A stretch of 64,000 bases of DNA from NCBI RefSeq assembly GCF_030295915.1, contig NZ_AP027361.1:2170001-2234000 (forward strand), written 5' to 3'. This document shows, one piece after another, positions 9,425 to 18,122 of this stretch. The notes beneath the pieces are model-generated. The model saw only the letters and a program-made list of their open reading frames with translations. It was not told the DNA's origin and made no database searches. Source of the DNA: Thalassotalea sediminis. Lineage in GTDB: Bacteria > Pseudomonadota > Gammaproteobacteria > Enterobacterales > Alteromonadaceae. Each line of letters opens with the position of its first letter. Position 1 is the first letter of the stretch. The translations under genes were made by a program, and so were the position numbers.

Positions 9425-10939
9425 TCAAGTTTCTGGCATGTTCGCTCGGCAATGTTGTCGAATGAACTCATCATGAAGTGGCATGGTACTTACCGTGTCT
9501 TGAATCGACTTGACACTTCGCATCAACATATTAGCAAGCTCCTGCTGATGAAACCCGTCGATTAAAGGGTTATATTTTTTAGGACGAATATGCATCCCTT
9601 CTAACACTGCACACCAACTGTTTTTAGTAAAGAAATCACCATAAACATTTTGAAGTTCACCACGTTCTTTGAACACTGATATTATATGGTCAAGACTGTC
9701 TGGAATTGGCATATCTTTACACCATCGCCAAAAGTCTGTATCCGTGCGCTGTGCTGTCGCGTAATGTAAAATAATAAAATCTCTTATTTCGAGATAATCA
9801 CAATCCATCTTTTTATTAAATAATTGCTCATTTTGTATGCCAATATCAGCATCAGGAAAATGCTGAATAAAATTCACTAATGTTTTGTAAACCAAATGAA
9901 TAGCAGTAGATTCTAATGGCTCTAAAAAGCCACCAGCTAACCCCAAAGCTAAACAGTTCTTATGCCATACTTTTTTTCTTTTGCCAGTGGTAAATGGAAT
10001 AATTTTAGGTTCAGTCAGCATTGTGCCTTGTATATTGTCAGTGAGCGTTTTTATTGCTTGTTCATCACTGCAATATTGACTTGAAAAGACATAACCATTA
10101 CCCGTCCTGTGTTGTAATGGGATAGTCCATGTCCAACCAGCTGCTTGAGCCTTTGCTATGGTATAAGGTACGGGCGGTTGGTCAGTTTTTGTTTGTATAG
10201 TTACAGCGCGATCACATGGCAAATATTGTGACCACTCTTCAACGGAAACACCTAATGACTTTTCTATGAGTAACGCTTTAAATCCGGTGCAATCAATAAA
10301 AAAATCACTACTTATTAGCTTTTGACAATCGGTATGCAATTGCTTTATAAAACCGTCCTCATTAAGCTCTACCTCGTTAACAGTCGCCTCAACTCGCTCA
10401 ACACCGCGCTTCAAACAAACATCTCGTAAAAAACAAGTAACTTGTGTCGCATCAAGGTGCAAAGCATGTGAACTATTAGCCAATACCCAGTCTTTCGTTT
10501 GCTTAGGTCTGAAAACAAAACGGTTATTTTTAGCCATTTCAGCATTTACAGAATAATCCATCAAAGAAGCGGGATTTCCTTCCGATAATGACTTAAGCCA
10601 TACCTGATAAAAATCAAAACCATTTAGATCTCTACCTATGTGGCCAAATGGGTGAAAGTACTGCTCATCTACGCTATACCAATCGTCAAAACGAATACCT
10701 AACTTAAACGTAGCAGATGTGGCTTTTATAAACTCTTTTACATCTATTTGACTGGTATTTAAAAACCCTGTGATCGAAGGTACTGTGGACTCACCGACAC
10801 CAATCGTTGAAATATCGGGAGATTCGACAACGGTGATCTTAATTTGACATCCTTTAAGTACATTAGATAGCAACGAGGCTGCCATCCAGCCCGCCGTGCC
10901 ACCACCTACAATACAAATTGAATTAATACCTTGCTGCAT
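9425..10939 (-). CDS. Flavin-dependent tryptophan-halogenase-family protein
   Basis: The 504-residue protein shows every hallmark of the tryptophan halogenase family. These are the FAD motif VGGGTAGWMAA (about 11-21), GVGESTVPS (about 47-55), a lysine at position 79 in ATFKLGIRF (the lysine that carries the halogenating agent in PrnA-type enzymes), WTWTIP (269-274) in place of the usual WxWxIP, and GGFLEPLESTAIHLV (about 336-350). The family uses FADH2, oxygen and halide to chlorinate or brominate aromatic rings, but many members beside TonB receptors in marine bacteria have no known substrate. It lies 110 bp after the TonB receptor with a long hairpin in the gap, suggesting co-transcription with differential stability. 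It needs a flavin reductase encoded elsewhere. Halogenating activity is possible but not established. Confidence 0.9.
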   Translation of the reverse strand: MQQGINSICIVGGGTAGWMAASLLSNVLKGCQIKITVVESPDISTIGVGESTVPSITGFLNTSQIDVKEFIKATSATFKLGIRFDDWYSVDEQYFHPFGHIGRDLNGFDFYQVWLKSLSEGNPASLMDYSVNAEMAKNNRFVFRPKQTKDWVLANSSHALHLDATQVTCFLRDVCLKRGVERVEATVNEVELNEDGFIKQLHTDCQKLISSDFFIDCTGFKALLIEKSLGVSVEEWSQYLPCDRAVTIQTKTDQPPVPYTIAKAQAAGWTWTIPLQHRTGNGYVFSSQYCSDEQAIKTLTDNIQGTMLTEPKIIPFTTGKRKKVWHKNCLALGLAGGFLEPLESTAIHLVYKTLVNFIQHFPDADIGIQNEQLFNKKMDCDYLEIRDFIILHYATAQRTDTDFWRWCKDMPIPDSLDHIISVFKERGELQNVYGDFFTKNSWCAVLEGMHIRPKKYNPLIDGFHQQELANMLMRSVKSIQDTVSTMPLHDEFIRQHCRANMPET

Positions 10940-10996
10940 GCTCTTACCATGTTAATCATTGTTGAAGAATTTAATCTTTTTAATTTAGCATTCTAT

Positions 10997-11026
10997 ATTG
11001 CCACGCAGCGATTACTGCGTGGCAAT
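10997..11026 (-). other. Strong intercistronic hairpin between TonB receptor and halogenase
   Basis: A perfect 12-bp stem, ATTGCCACGCAG paired with CTGCGTGGCAAT, has a six-base loop. No T-run follows on the minus strand (next bases ATAGAATGC), so it is more like a 3'-end stabiliser or partial terminator than a full terminator. It lies 24 bases after the receptor stop codon. Confidence 0.75.
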
Positions 11027-11049
11027 AAACATCACTAATGATATTTCAA

Positions 11050-14000
11050 TTAAAAACTTCCTCTTAGTGATAATGCATAACGACGATCAGTCGTAAAGGT
11101 AAATGCATCGGTCAAAGTACCTTCTTGATTTTGTTGATACTTAGTATTTGTATTTTCCCCAAGAACATTACTTACTTCGAAACCAACTTTAAAATTGTCA
11201 CTAATATTGTAATGTATACTAAAGTCCATCAAGCCCTGTGCTTCTGAATATACAGGGACAAACTCTGTCGACTCACGCAGTGCCAATAAGTACTCAGAAC
11301 GCCATGTATATGCTAAACGTGCTGAAATACCTTCATATTCATACATACCAACAATATTGACATTTTGATCTGAATAGCCAACCAAGGGTAAACCACTGAA
11401 TTGCCTAAAAGTATTTCGACCATCAGGTGCTTCCAATGAGCCATTTGAGAAACGAGATTGTACTGTTGGATTCTCATTTGGATCTTCAAGGCCATCTTGG
11501 TCGATATAGGTGTAGTTCAACTGTAGTCCCAAACCTTTCAATGCACCAGGTAACATATCGTAAAACTGGGTATATGAAACTTCATAACCTTGAATGGTTC
11601 CTGAACCTACATTACTTGGCCCATAAGCAGACACCGTATAGTCTTGTTCATTCGCTTCAACAGTTGATGCAAAAGATTTATTTCGAATAATACCGTCTAA
11701 CTTCTTACGGAATAAACCAGCCGTCAAAGAACCAGTTTCTGCAAAGTACCATTCAGCGGTCACATCTAAATTAACCGACTCTTCAGGATCTAAATATGGG
11801 TTTCGGGCATTCGCTGTTATTTCTATATTTTTATAATCAATAACGGGATTTGTTTCATCGTTCTCTGCTTGGTTTGGATCTTGAAGTACACTTTCCGCAC
11901 TTAAACTGACAAACATCTTATTCACTGAGTCTGTTAAACTAGGAAAGAAAATCCCTTTTGATGCGCCAAAACGCACAACAAAGTCATCACCAATACCAAA
12001 ATTTAAGTTTAAGCTTGGTAATACAGTTGAATAATTATGATCTACCGTGGAGAAAAATGCTTCACCGGTTGATAGACTAACTAATTCAGGATAAAGATCT
12101 TGCCAAACTTGATGACGAACACTACCTACTTCACTTACCGAAGCAGGCGCTGGCAGTGTAACAGCACCTGTTGATTCAAGATCATAATCGACAGAGCGTA
12201 AGCCAATATTACCAGTAAGATATACATCATCTGATAAATCTACTTCGAAATCTGCACGTAAATAGAACTCGGTGCGCTTAGTGTTGGTTTCACTAATATG
12301 TCGAGCAGCAAATGGCCCATCAACTCTGCCCGTCATGTCATCATAGGGTAGCGCACAATTGCCACTTTGATCCCAAGCATTATCGGGTGAAAAGTAAGTA
12401 CCACAACCTTCACGTAGTGTTTGATTAAAGTTTTCAGTTAAGTTCATTCTCGGGAATAAGAAACTGGTAAACGGCCCTTCAAACGTATCACCTCTGAAAT
12501 GATCTCTAAAATTTACTCGTTCAAATAATTCTGGTGCAACTTGCGTTGAAGAAAGATATGCCTCTTCTGCAACCCACCGCTTATTTAGCGGTTGCCACCC
12601 TTCATACTCAGTACTGCGTGCCACTAAGTCTTTATCTGAGTAATACGCACCTGCATGAATTCGCGTAAACACGCCCTTTTCAATCACATATTCTAAGTCT
12701 AATTTAAATGAATCTGACTCAGCATCATTCGCTTCTATGTGAGGCAAGCCTGAGTATAAACTCAATACTGGGTGGGTAAATTCAAGATCACCCTCATCGT
12801 TCAATGTTGGTCCAGGAACATCTGGTGGATTAGAAATCCCAGGATTGAGAAACTCCACAGATGGCGTTTCATTACGAAGGTCTAAGAAAAATGGTGCATA
12901 TTGGTCAGTATAATCACCACCACGCATTGAAGCTGTAAGCTGATAATTATCAACAGTTCGTTCAGAGTCAACGTTCTGATAATCAAAATGTACTGTTAAG
13001 CTATCAGTCGCTTTAAATCTAATATTGATTGAAGAGTCAGCGATCTCGCTTTCTGTATTGTTATAACGCGAAAAGAAATTGTGATGGTATTGAGTCGTGG
13101 TTAAATCGCCAACACCTGAGGTTACGTAACCATTTTTATCTACCGTTAAAGGATAACGATTACTGCCTGCAGACCATTTAATACCGTCTGGTACCGTTGA
13201 TATAAAACCTCGCTCACCATTATTAATAACATACTCTCGCCAATCTAACGATGCTTTCGAGTATATATGCTCAACTGTCACTAACGTTCTTTCATCTGGA
13301 CTTTCCCATTGTACAGATGCAGTAAGCCCAGTACGTTTTCGTTCATTTTCAGCCGTCGTAATTGTTAACGCTGCGGGTGTGTAATAAGTAACGCCATCTG
13401 GTTGCCCTTCTACGGGACCACCTTCATACTCGCTTACGTAGTTTTCTTCATCTTCTTCGGTATAAAGGTTTGACGGTTCACAGGTACCATCCCAAGCTTG
13501 AACAGAAGGCGAACAAGGGCCATCCCAAAAGCCAGCCTCTACACCAGGACCTCTTAACTCCCCCCAACTTTCATAAGAGAAAGCAGAGAAAGGGCCGCGA
13601 CTATGATAATTACCTAAACCAAAACCATCACCTTTAGTTTTAAATTCAGTTCTAGAGCCTGCAACGAGTAAACCCCATTTACCTGAGTTTGTTTCCCAGT
13701 TATCAGAAAATAACGCGTTGAATGATGGTGTAGCCTCTTTACGGTAATCACCGTAATTTCCTTTAACACCAAAGGCAAACATTCTGTCAGGGGAATCAAA
13801 CGGCTTACGTGTAATTAGATTAACAGTACCAGCAATACCGCCTGAAATAAGATCAGCAGTTTGGTTTTTAACAACTTCTACGGCACCAAGTAATTCTGCT
13901 GGAAAGTCTTCGTAGCTTAAACCACCACTGGGGTTTGCTGAGAAAGCGTCTCGACCATTAATTTCACTACGCACACGATCAAGACCACGCACTAACACGC

Positions 14001-14337
14001 CCGTACCTTCATCGGCATAATGCTTAGGATCATCCGAAGCTGCAAAACGCTCAATAGTTACCCCTGGTACACGTTGTAACGCTTCTGTTACTGACTTATC
14101 AGGCAAGGAACCAATGTCTGTTGCCGTAATAACATCTTTAACCGTATCAGCCATACGTTTCAGGTCTTGAGCTGAAGCAATACTCTTACGTATCCCTAGC
14201 ACCTCAATGACTTCAACACTTTTATCTTCAGCTTTATTTTCTTGCGATTCTTCTTGATAAGCAATGGCCGTATTTGAATATGCTAATGCACTACAAACGG
14301 CTATCGATAATAAATTCTTGTTAAATTGTTTAGTCAT
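11050..14337 (-). CDS. TonB-dependent outer-membrane receptor
   Basis: The 1095-residue protein has a signal peptide (to about residue 26, ending NTAIAYQ), then a TonB-box-like stretch VEVIEVLGIRKS. A plug domain follows with the motifs DTVKDVITATDIGSLPDKSVTEALQRVPGVTIER and NQTADLISGGIAGTVNLITRKPFD. A long beta-barrel domain ends in the aromatic-terminated strand RRYALSLRGSF, as expected for BamA recognition. The sub-type resembles the large receptors of Alteromonadales and Xanthomonadales that import glycans such as chitin or other oligosaccharides. Transport needs TonB-ExbBD encoded elsewhere. A perfect 14-base palindrome sits about 115 bp upstream of its start. The LytTR membrane regulator gene lies directly upstream. 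Substrate is inferred from context (GH18 genes), not read from the sequence. Confidence 0.95.
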   Translation of the reverse strand: MTKQFNKNLLSIAVCSALAYSNTAIAYQEESQENKAEDKSVEVIEVLGIRKSIASAQDLKRMADTVKDVITATDIGSLPDKSVTEALQRVPGVTIERFAASDDPKHYADEGTGVLVRGLDRVRSEINGRDAFSANPSGGLSYEDFPAELLGAVEVVKNQTADLISGGIAGTVNLITRKPFDSPDRMFAFGVKGNYGDYRKEATPSFNALFSDNWETNSGKWGLLVAGSRTEFKTKGDGFGLGNYHSRGPFSAFSYESWGELRGPGVEAGFWDGPCSPSVQAWDGTCEPSNLYTEEDEENYVSEYEGGPVEGQPDGVTYYTPAALTITTAENERKRTGLTASVQWESPDERTLVTVEHIYSKASLDWREYVINNGERGFISTVPDGIKWSAGSNRYPLTVDKNGYVTSGVGDLTTTQYHHNFFSRYNNTESEIADSSINIRFKATDSLTVHFDYQNVDSERTVDNYQLTASMRGGDYTDQYAPFFLDLRNETPSVEFLNPGISNPPDVPGPTLNDEGDLEFTHPVLSLYSGLPHIEANDAESDSFKLDLEYVIEKGVFTRIHAGAYYSDKDLVARSTEYEGWQPLNKRWVAEEAYLSSTQVAPELFERVNFRDHFRGDTFEGPFTSFLFPRMNLTENFNQTLREGCGTYFSPDNAWDQSGNCALPYDDMTGRVDGPFAARHISETNTKRTEFYLRADFEVDLSDDVYLTGNIGLRSVDYDLESTGAVTLPAPASVSEVGSVRHQVWQDLYPELVSLSTGEAFFSTVDHNYSTVLPSLNLNFGIGDDFVVRFGASKGIFFPSLTDSVNKMFVSLSAESVLQDPNQAENDETNPVIDYKNIEITANARNPYLDPEESVNLDVTAEWYFAETGSLTAGLFRKKLDGIIRNKSFASTVEANEQDYTVSAYGPSNVGSGTIQGYEVSYTQFYDMLPGALKGLGLQLNYTYIDQDGLEDPNENPTVQSRFSNGSLEAPDGRNTFRQFSGLPLVGYSDQNVNIVGMYEYEGISARLAYTWRSEYLLALRESTEFVPVYSEAQGLMDFSIHYNISDNFKVGFEVSNVLGENTNTKYQQNQEGTLTDAFTFTTDRRYALSLRGSF

Positions 14338-14662
14338 GTTCCACTCTCATTAGCGTTAATTTGTCTTTGAGGGAGCGCTTGGTGTAATTTTAGTCAACCC
14401 CTATTACATAACAATACTTGTTTATTTCTTATACATATTAATAACAACATTTGACAGCGCTGTCACCTCGATTCTGACTATATCAATCAACCTTATGAAG
14501 TAATATATTGCGCAACAGTATCCATCACGAAGCGTACTTAAGAACAACATAACCCTTTGATATATTTAATTTAAATCAGCAATGTTGATTTGTTATATAA
14601 TCATGAAATGAACCACTGTTTTAAGGAAAAGCGATGAAATGATTAACCAGAGACGCGAGCGC
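14338..14662 (-). promoter_or_regulatory. Regulatory gap upstream of the TonB receptor
   Basis: This 325 bp non-coding stretch must hold the receptor promoter and the 3' end of the LytTR regulator transcript. A possible minus-strand -10 TAAAAT (14387-14392) lies 16 bases after TTGTTA. No open reading frame of note or RNA gene was recognised. The clearest element is the palindrome described separately. Confidence 0.4.
14452..14465. promoter_or_regulatory. Perfect 14-base palindrome with central CG, LacI-type operator candidate
   Basis: TGACAGCGCTGTCA is a perfect palindrome with a central CG step, the general layout of LacI-family operators, which includes sugar-catabolism regulators of Alteromonadales. 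It lies 115 bp upstream of the TonB receptor start. No LacI-family gene is in the window, so the regulator would be encoded elsewhere. Confidence 0.6.
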
Positions 14663-17452
14663 TTAAGAAAACCAGTGTGGGAAATTTTCTTTGAGCATGG
14701 GAATATATGTTCTACTAACGGGAATTTTAGTAGTGCCTAATTCTAACTCAAATTTCAATTTGGCAATTGCATTAATTCTATTAACCTTCTTCGGGTTGAC
14801 CAAATAAGAACGATGCACTTGCACCAATGTAATATCATCAAAATATTGTTTAATTGTGCGTAAGCGCATCGAAATATAACGTGGCTCTTTAAGTGATTGA
14901 ATGTATATTCCTGTATACCCAGATTCGGCCTTAAGGTACTTTATTCGTTCTTTATACCTTGTTAACTCATAAAGCTCGGCTAAAATTGACGGCTCCTTTA
15001 ATAGAGACTGTATGGCTTTTTGCACCATCAACGTTTGATAAACCAATACTTGTATTAATTGTTGTTCGGCCTCACTAAGCTCTTGCTGAGTAACAACCTC
15101 GACGGTTACATCGTCCGAGTTAACGAGGATCTCATGACGAGATATCAATGTCTCCTTGCCCAGTTTTGAAACGACATGCTCATGATGAATGATGTTAACT
15201 TTTGCGTCTTGTTGCAATATATCAATAAAATACTGACAGGCTTGTTCAAGGCCTTTATAAATATCCTTACTTGGCTCTGCCGACATATTAAATGAGGTGA
15301 TAGCAGTAAAAAGAGTAGAATACTCCTCTATACTTTTTGGGCCTTCTTGCGTGACTAATGCTTGTTTTTCATTGTGCTCTTCGCTTTTATCTTCACCTAT
15401 TTGCAATGAAGATATTGGCATCACTTTCTGATCGAACTTAAAAATTAGTGCATCTAAATACTTGCTACTCGCAAAAACATCTTTGCTAATTAGTACAGAT
15501 AACTGCCGTTCACCTTTGTCAAAACTTATTGTCAAACCAAGTAATTTTGCCTGATGAAATAACGTATTTAATCGCGTATGGCTAACGTGATTATTTTCAG
15601 TATCAAGCGGCAATAGCACGTTAAGCTGTAAACGTTCATTTATCGCAACGATGTTTAATACAATCGCTTCTTTTGAACTCGATTGCTGGTTTACATAATC
15701 ACAGATGTAAAATAAAAATTGTTGAAATTTGTCAGGATTAATCAATAAACGCGCTTTAACGTCTTTATTCCACGTTAAAAGTCGCTTATTTTCTATCGCT
15801 AATAGTGTAGCAACATTTTGGATAATCTGTTGTAAATCAACAACCTCCTTCAACCCCTGATTTACTGAAGACTTTAATGTTGTTTCTGAAATAATTGAAG
15901 AGATAGGACGCAATACCTCAGCAGATAATTTCGATAGTAATTCCACTTGCTCTGTTCTTAGGAGTCTTTTTTCTTGTGCATGCTTGGCAACGGTCACGAC
16001 ATTAAGTAAAGGCCACTCAATACTTTGCATCCAATATTGTATGCGCTTAAACTGCTGTTTTTGCAAATAAGACTCTTTAGTTTTTTTGGTATGCAAAAGA
16101 ATAAAAACAGTAATACCAATAACCATAACAGTAAGCATTTGAAATAATACAATCAAAGCCGCGCTGTTATCTTGCCAAAATTGAATCAATTTGTAATAGC
16201 TACTTTTTACAAAATGGAATTGAGCAAAAACATTAAACAAAGCTGCATCACCATGGTGTAACTGTATAATCGCAACGCCTGCAAGTTTGTTCTGTTTTAC
16301 ATAATCAGTTTTAGCCGCTATCGATTTGTAACCTTCATAACTAATAAAGTGTCCATCATATTTATCAGGGTTATAGACATAATCAGATTTCCCGAACTCA
16401 TTCCAGTAATGCTTATACTCTCCAGTCGCTAAAAAGTAGGTCAGATTCTTTTGATTATATATCCCTGTCGCCCCACTGCTTCTACTATCCCAACTGCCCC
16501 AACTCAATGTTTTATGGGGTTGCTTAAAGCCATTGTTCTTTGCCGGTACGCCTTCCCAACCAACGGCAAAAGATGCAATCGACATCACTATTTTATCTCG
16601 CTTCATACCATAGCCAACCATGGTATTAATAACGGTATCAACTGAGCGTTCACCCTCTTTAGCAAACAATGGAGATTGCGGTTCAGCTAATTCTCCAACA
16701 TCACCAGGTAATCGAGTTACATCGACAACAATTGCATCAACACTATTACTAAGTAGAGATGCATCCCATGGCTTTTCAAGTGAATAAGGAGCTAATACTG
16801 CTTGTATCCAACAGTCTATGTTCAATTGTTCGCATTGGCGTTTTAATTCAGCGAGCAACAAGTTTAGGTGCTTAGCATCTTCTTTACGATAACTAGTAAT
16901 TTTTGTACTTGATGCTCGATATATCGGAAACTGCCAGTCAATTTCTATACCGTCAAATTGATATTTTTGCATAAATTGGATAGCACTTTTAGCAAGCTTA
17001 ATTCGACCATTTTTAGATGATGCCAATGTCGAAAAGTGCTCAGAACGCCCCCACCCGCCAATGCTAATTATTGCCTTTAACTCAGGTTGGCGTTCTTTTA
17101 CCTTTATTAATTGCCCAAAACTACCAAGAAATTGATCGTTTCTATCAGCACCAGGATATAGAAATTCAATATCAGCATACGAATCACCAAGAATAACGTC
17201 GCCTTCTTTGGTTAAGTCAGCACTCTTATAAACAAGGTGTGTCATTAAGTGGGTTGGCAGATCACGAATATGTATATTGGGGCTATAAATAGACCACTGA
17301 GAATAGTACCCCATTATTGCTGGAGATTTATTAAGTTCGCCACTATTGAATGCCAATGAGTTGCCAATGGGTAACAATAAAAAAATAGACAAACAGAACA
17401 GGCGCAATGAATGTTTTTTAAGGAAAAGAGAAGATTTAAATGTAAGTAGCAT
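14663..17452 (-). CDS. Membrane-bound regulator: pseudo-GH18 sensor, pseudo-kinase core, LytTR DNA-binding domain
   Basis: The 929-residue architecture, in order, is as follows. A signal or anchor segment (about 14-34). A periplasmic GH18-like domain (about 45-400) with SIGGWG and FDGIEIDWQFP. A transmembrane helix (about 431-453). A charged linker with a histidine-kinase-like dimerisation region (LSAEVLRPISSI, 509-520). A degenerate ATPase-like region (about 570-655). A possible GAF-like segment (about 705-820). A C-terminal LytTR domain (about 832-929, with LVQVHRSYLVNPKKV). In the GH18 signature DxxDxDxE the second Asp is Glu170 and the catalytic Glu is Gln174, so hydrolysis is not expected. 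In the kinase H-box (normally SHE) the His is Ala511, and no N-box Asn is evident. I infer a one-component sensor that binds GlcNAc-type glycans outside and controls DNA inside, probably the adjacent receptor-halogenase-GH18 genes. Confidence 0.85.
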   Translation of the reverse strand: MLLTFKSSLFLKKHSLRLFCLSIFLLLPIGNSLAFNSGELNKSPAIMGYYSQWSIYSPNIHIRDLPTHLMTHLVYKSADLTKEGDVILGDSYADIEFLYPGADRNDQFLGSFGQLIKVKERQPELKAIISIGGWGRSEHFSTLASSKNGRIKLAKSAIQFMQKYQFDGIEIDWQFPIYRASSTKITSYRKEDAKHLNLLLAELKRQCEQLNIDCWIQAVLAPYSLEKPWDASLLSNSVDAIVVDVTRLPGDVGELAEPQSPLFAKEGERSVDTVINTMVGYGMKRDKIVMSIASFAVGWEGVPAKNNGFKQPHKTLSWGSWDSRSSGATGIYNQKNLTYFLATGEYKHYWNEFGKSDYVYNPDKYDGHFISYEGYKSIAAKTDYVKQNKLAGVAIIQLHHGDAALFNVFAQFHFVKSSYYKLIQFWQDNSAALIVLFQMLTVMVIGITVFILLHTKKTKESYLQKQQFKRIQYWMQSIEWPLLNVVTVAKHAQEKRLLRTEQVELLSKLSAEVLRPISSIISETTLKSSVNQGLKEVVDLQQIIQNVATLLAIENKRLLTWNKDVKARLLINPDKFQQFLFYICDYVNQQSSSKEAIVLNIVAINERLQLNVLLPLDTENNHVSHTRLNTLFHQAKLLGLTISFDKGERQLSVLISKDVFASSKYLDALIFKFDQKVMPISSLQIGEDKSEEHNEKQALVTQEGPKSIEEYSTLFTAITSFNMSAEPSKDIYKGLEQACQYFIDILQQDAKVNIIHHEHVVSKLGKETLISRHEILVNSDDVTVEVVTQQELSEAEQQLIQVLVYQTLMVQKAIQSLLKEPSILAELYELTRYKERIKYLKAESGYTGIYIQSLKEPRYISMRLRTIKQYFDDITLVQVHRSYLVNPKKVNRINAIAKLKFELELGTTKIPVSRTYIPMLKENFPHWFS

Positions 17453-17573
17453 TTACCCGAAGTTGATACATTTCAACAGCATGTCGTTATTTTAATTATG
17501 GTTGTAGCATAACGAAAAACACCACCAATGTGAATAAGTATTCTTTTTTACTAGTTTTATATACACAAAAAGA

Positions 17574-17996
17574 TTAAATGCTCGGCATCTCATGCTTATT
17601 CGCTATTTTATTTAGTACAATCGATAGCTTTTTATCGAGTATTGCTGTTAATACTGCATTTTTTTGTTTAGCTGCATTAACCTCTGCAACCGTTAATTCA
17701 ATGTAACATTGATAACAGTGCTCGGATTTATAATACGCAAGGTGAACATCATCGGCTAAAACAATAAACTCGTCAGATGCTGGAAATTGTTTTTCAGGGA
17801 AATACGGCGAGCTATTGATATAAAATTCAATCAATATTTCATTTTCAGGATCCGCAAACCAACCAGCAGTCATGGTAATGAAATTAAGTTGTGCTTCTAA
17901 TCTGTTTGCTACTGAGCAGATTTTCACTAATGAATGTTGAGCGTCGCTGGCAACATGAAGCGAAATAGGTAATGTTTCAGACATAATAGCAAGCAT
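17574..17996 (-). CDS. Hypothetical 140-residue protein
   Basis: I do not recognise this protein. It is soluble-looking, with no signal peptide or membrane helix and an acidic character; a CYQCYIELTV segment contains two cysteines. The first ATG and an internal Met (MSETL, five codons in) are both possible starts, and neither has a good ribosome site. It stands alone between the LytTR regulator gene (about 120 bp away) and the thiolase terminator, on the same strand as both. A complete 140-codon frame in a region with little else supports a real gene, but function is unknown. Confidence 0.55.
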   Translation of the reverse strand: MLAIMSETLPISLHVASDAQHSLVKICSVANRLEAQLNFITMTAGWFADPENEILIEFYINSSPYFPEKQFPASDEFIVLADDVHLAYYKSEHCYQCYIELTVAEVNAAKQKNAVLTAILDKKLSIVLNKIANKHEMPSI

Positions 17997-18070
17997 AGTG
18001 TTAATAAATTGACGAAATAAAGTATTAATATACTTTTATTCAAAACACATACCAACTAGGCATTTAACCA

Positions 18071-18097
18071 AAAAAGCCACCCAAAAATTAGGTGGCT
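18071..18097 (-). terminator. Rho-independent terminator of the thiolase gene
   Basis: A seven-base stem AGCCACC / GGTGGCT with a nine-base loop is followed on the minus strand by TTTTTT. It lies 26 bases after the thiolase stop. Confidence 0.85.
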
Positions 18098-18122
18098 ATT
18101 ATTTTAAAACTACTACTACAGC

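Noticed and set aside
14338..14662. LytTR direct-repeat binding site upstream of the TonB receptor
   Set aside because: I looked for two imperfect repeats of the LytTR type, about one turn apart, and found none I could trust.
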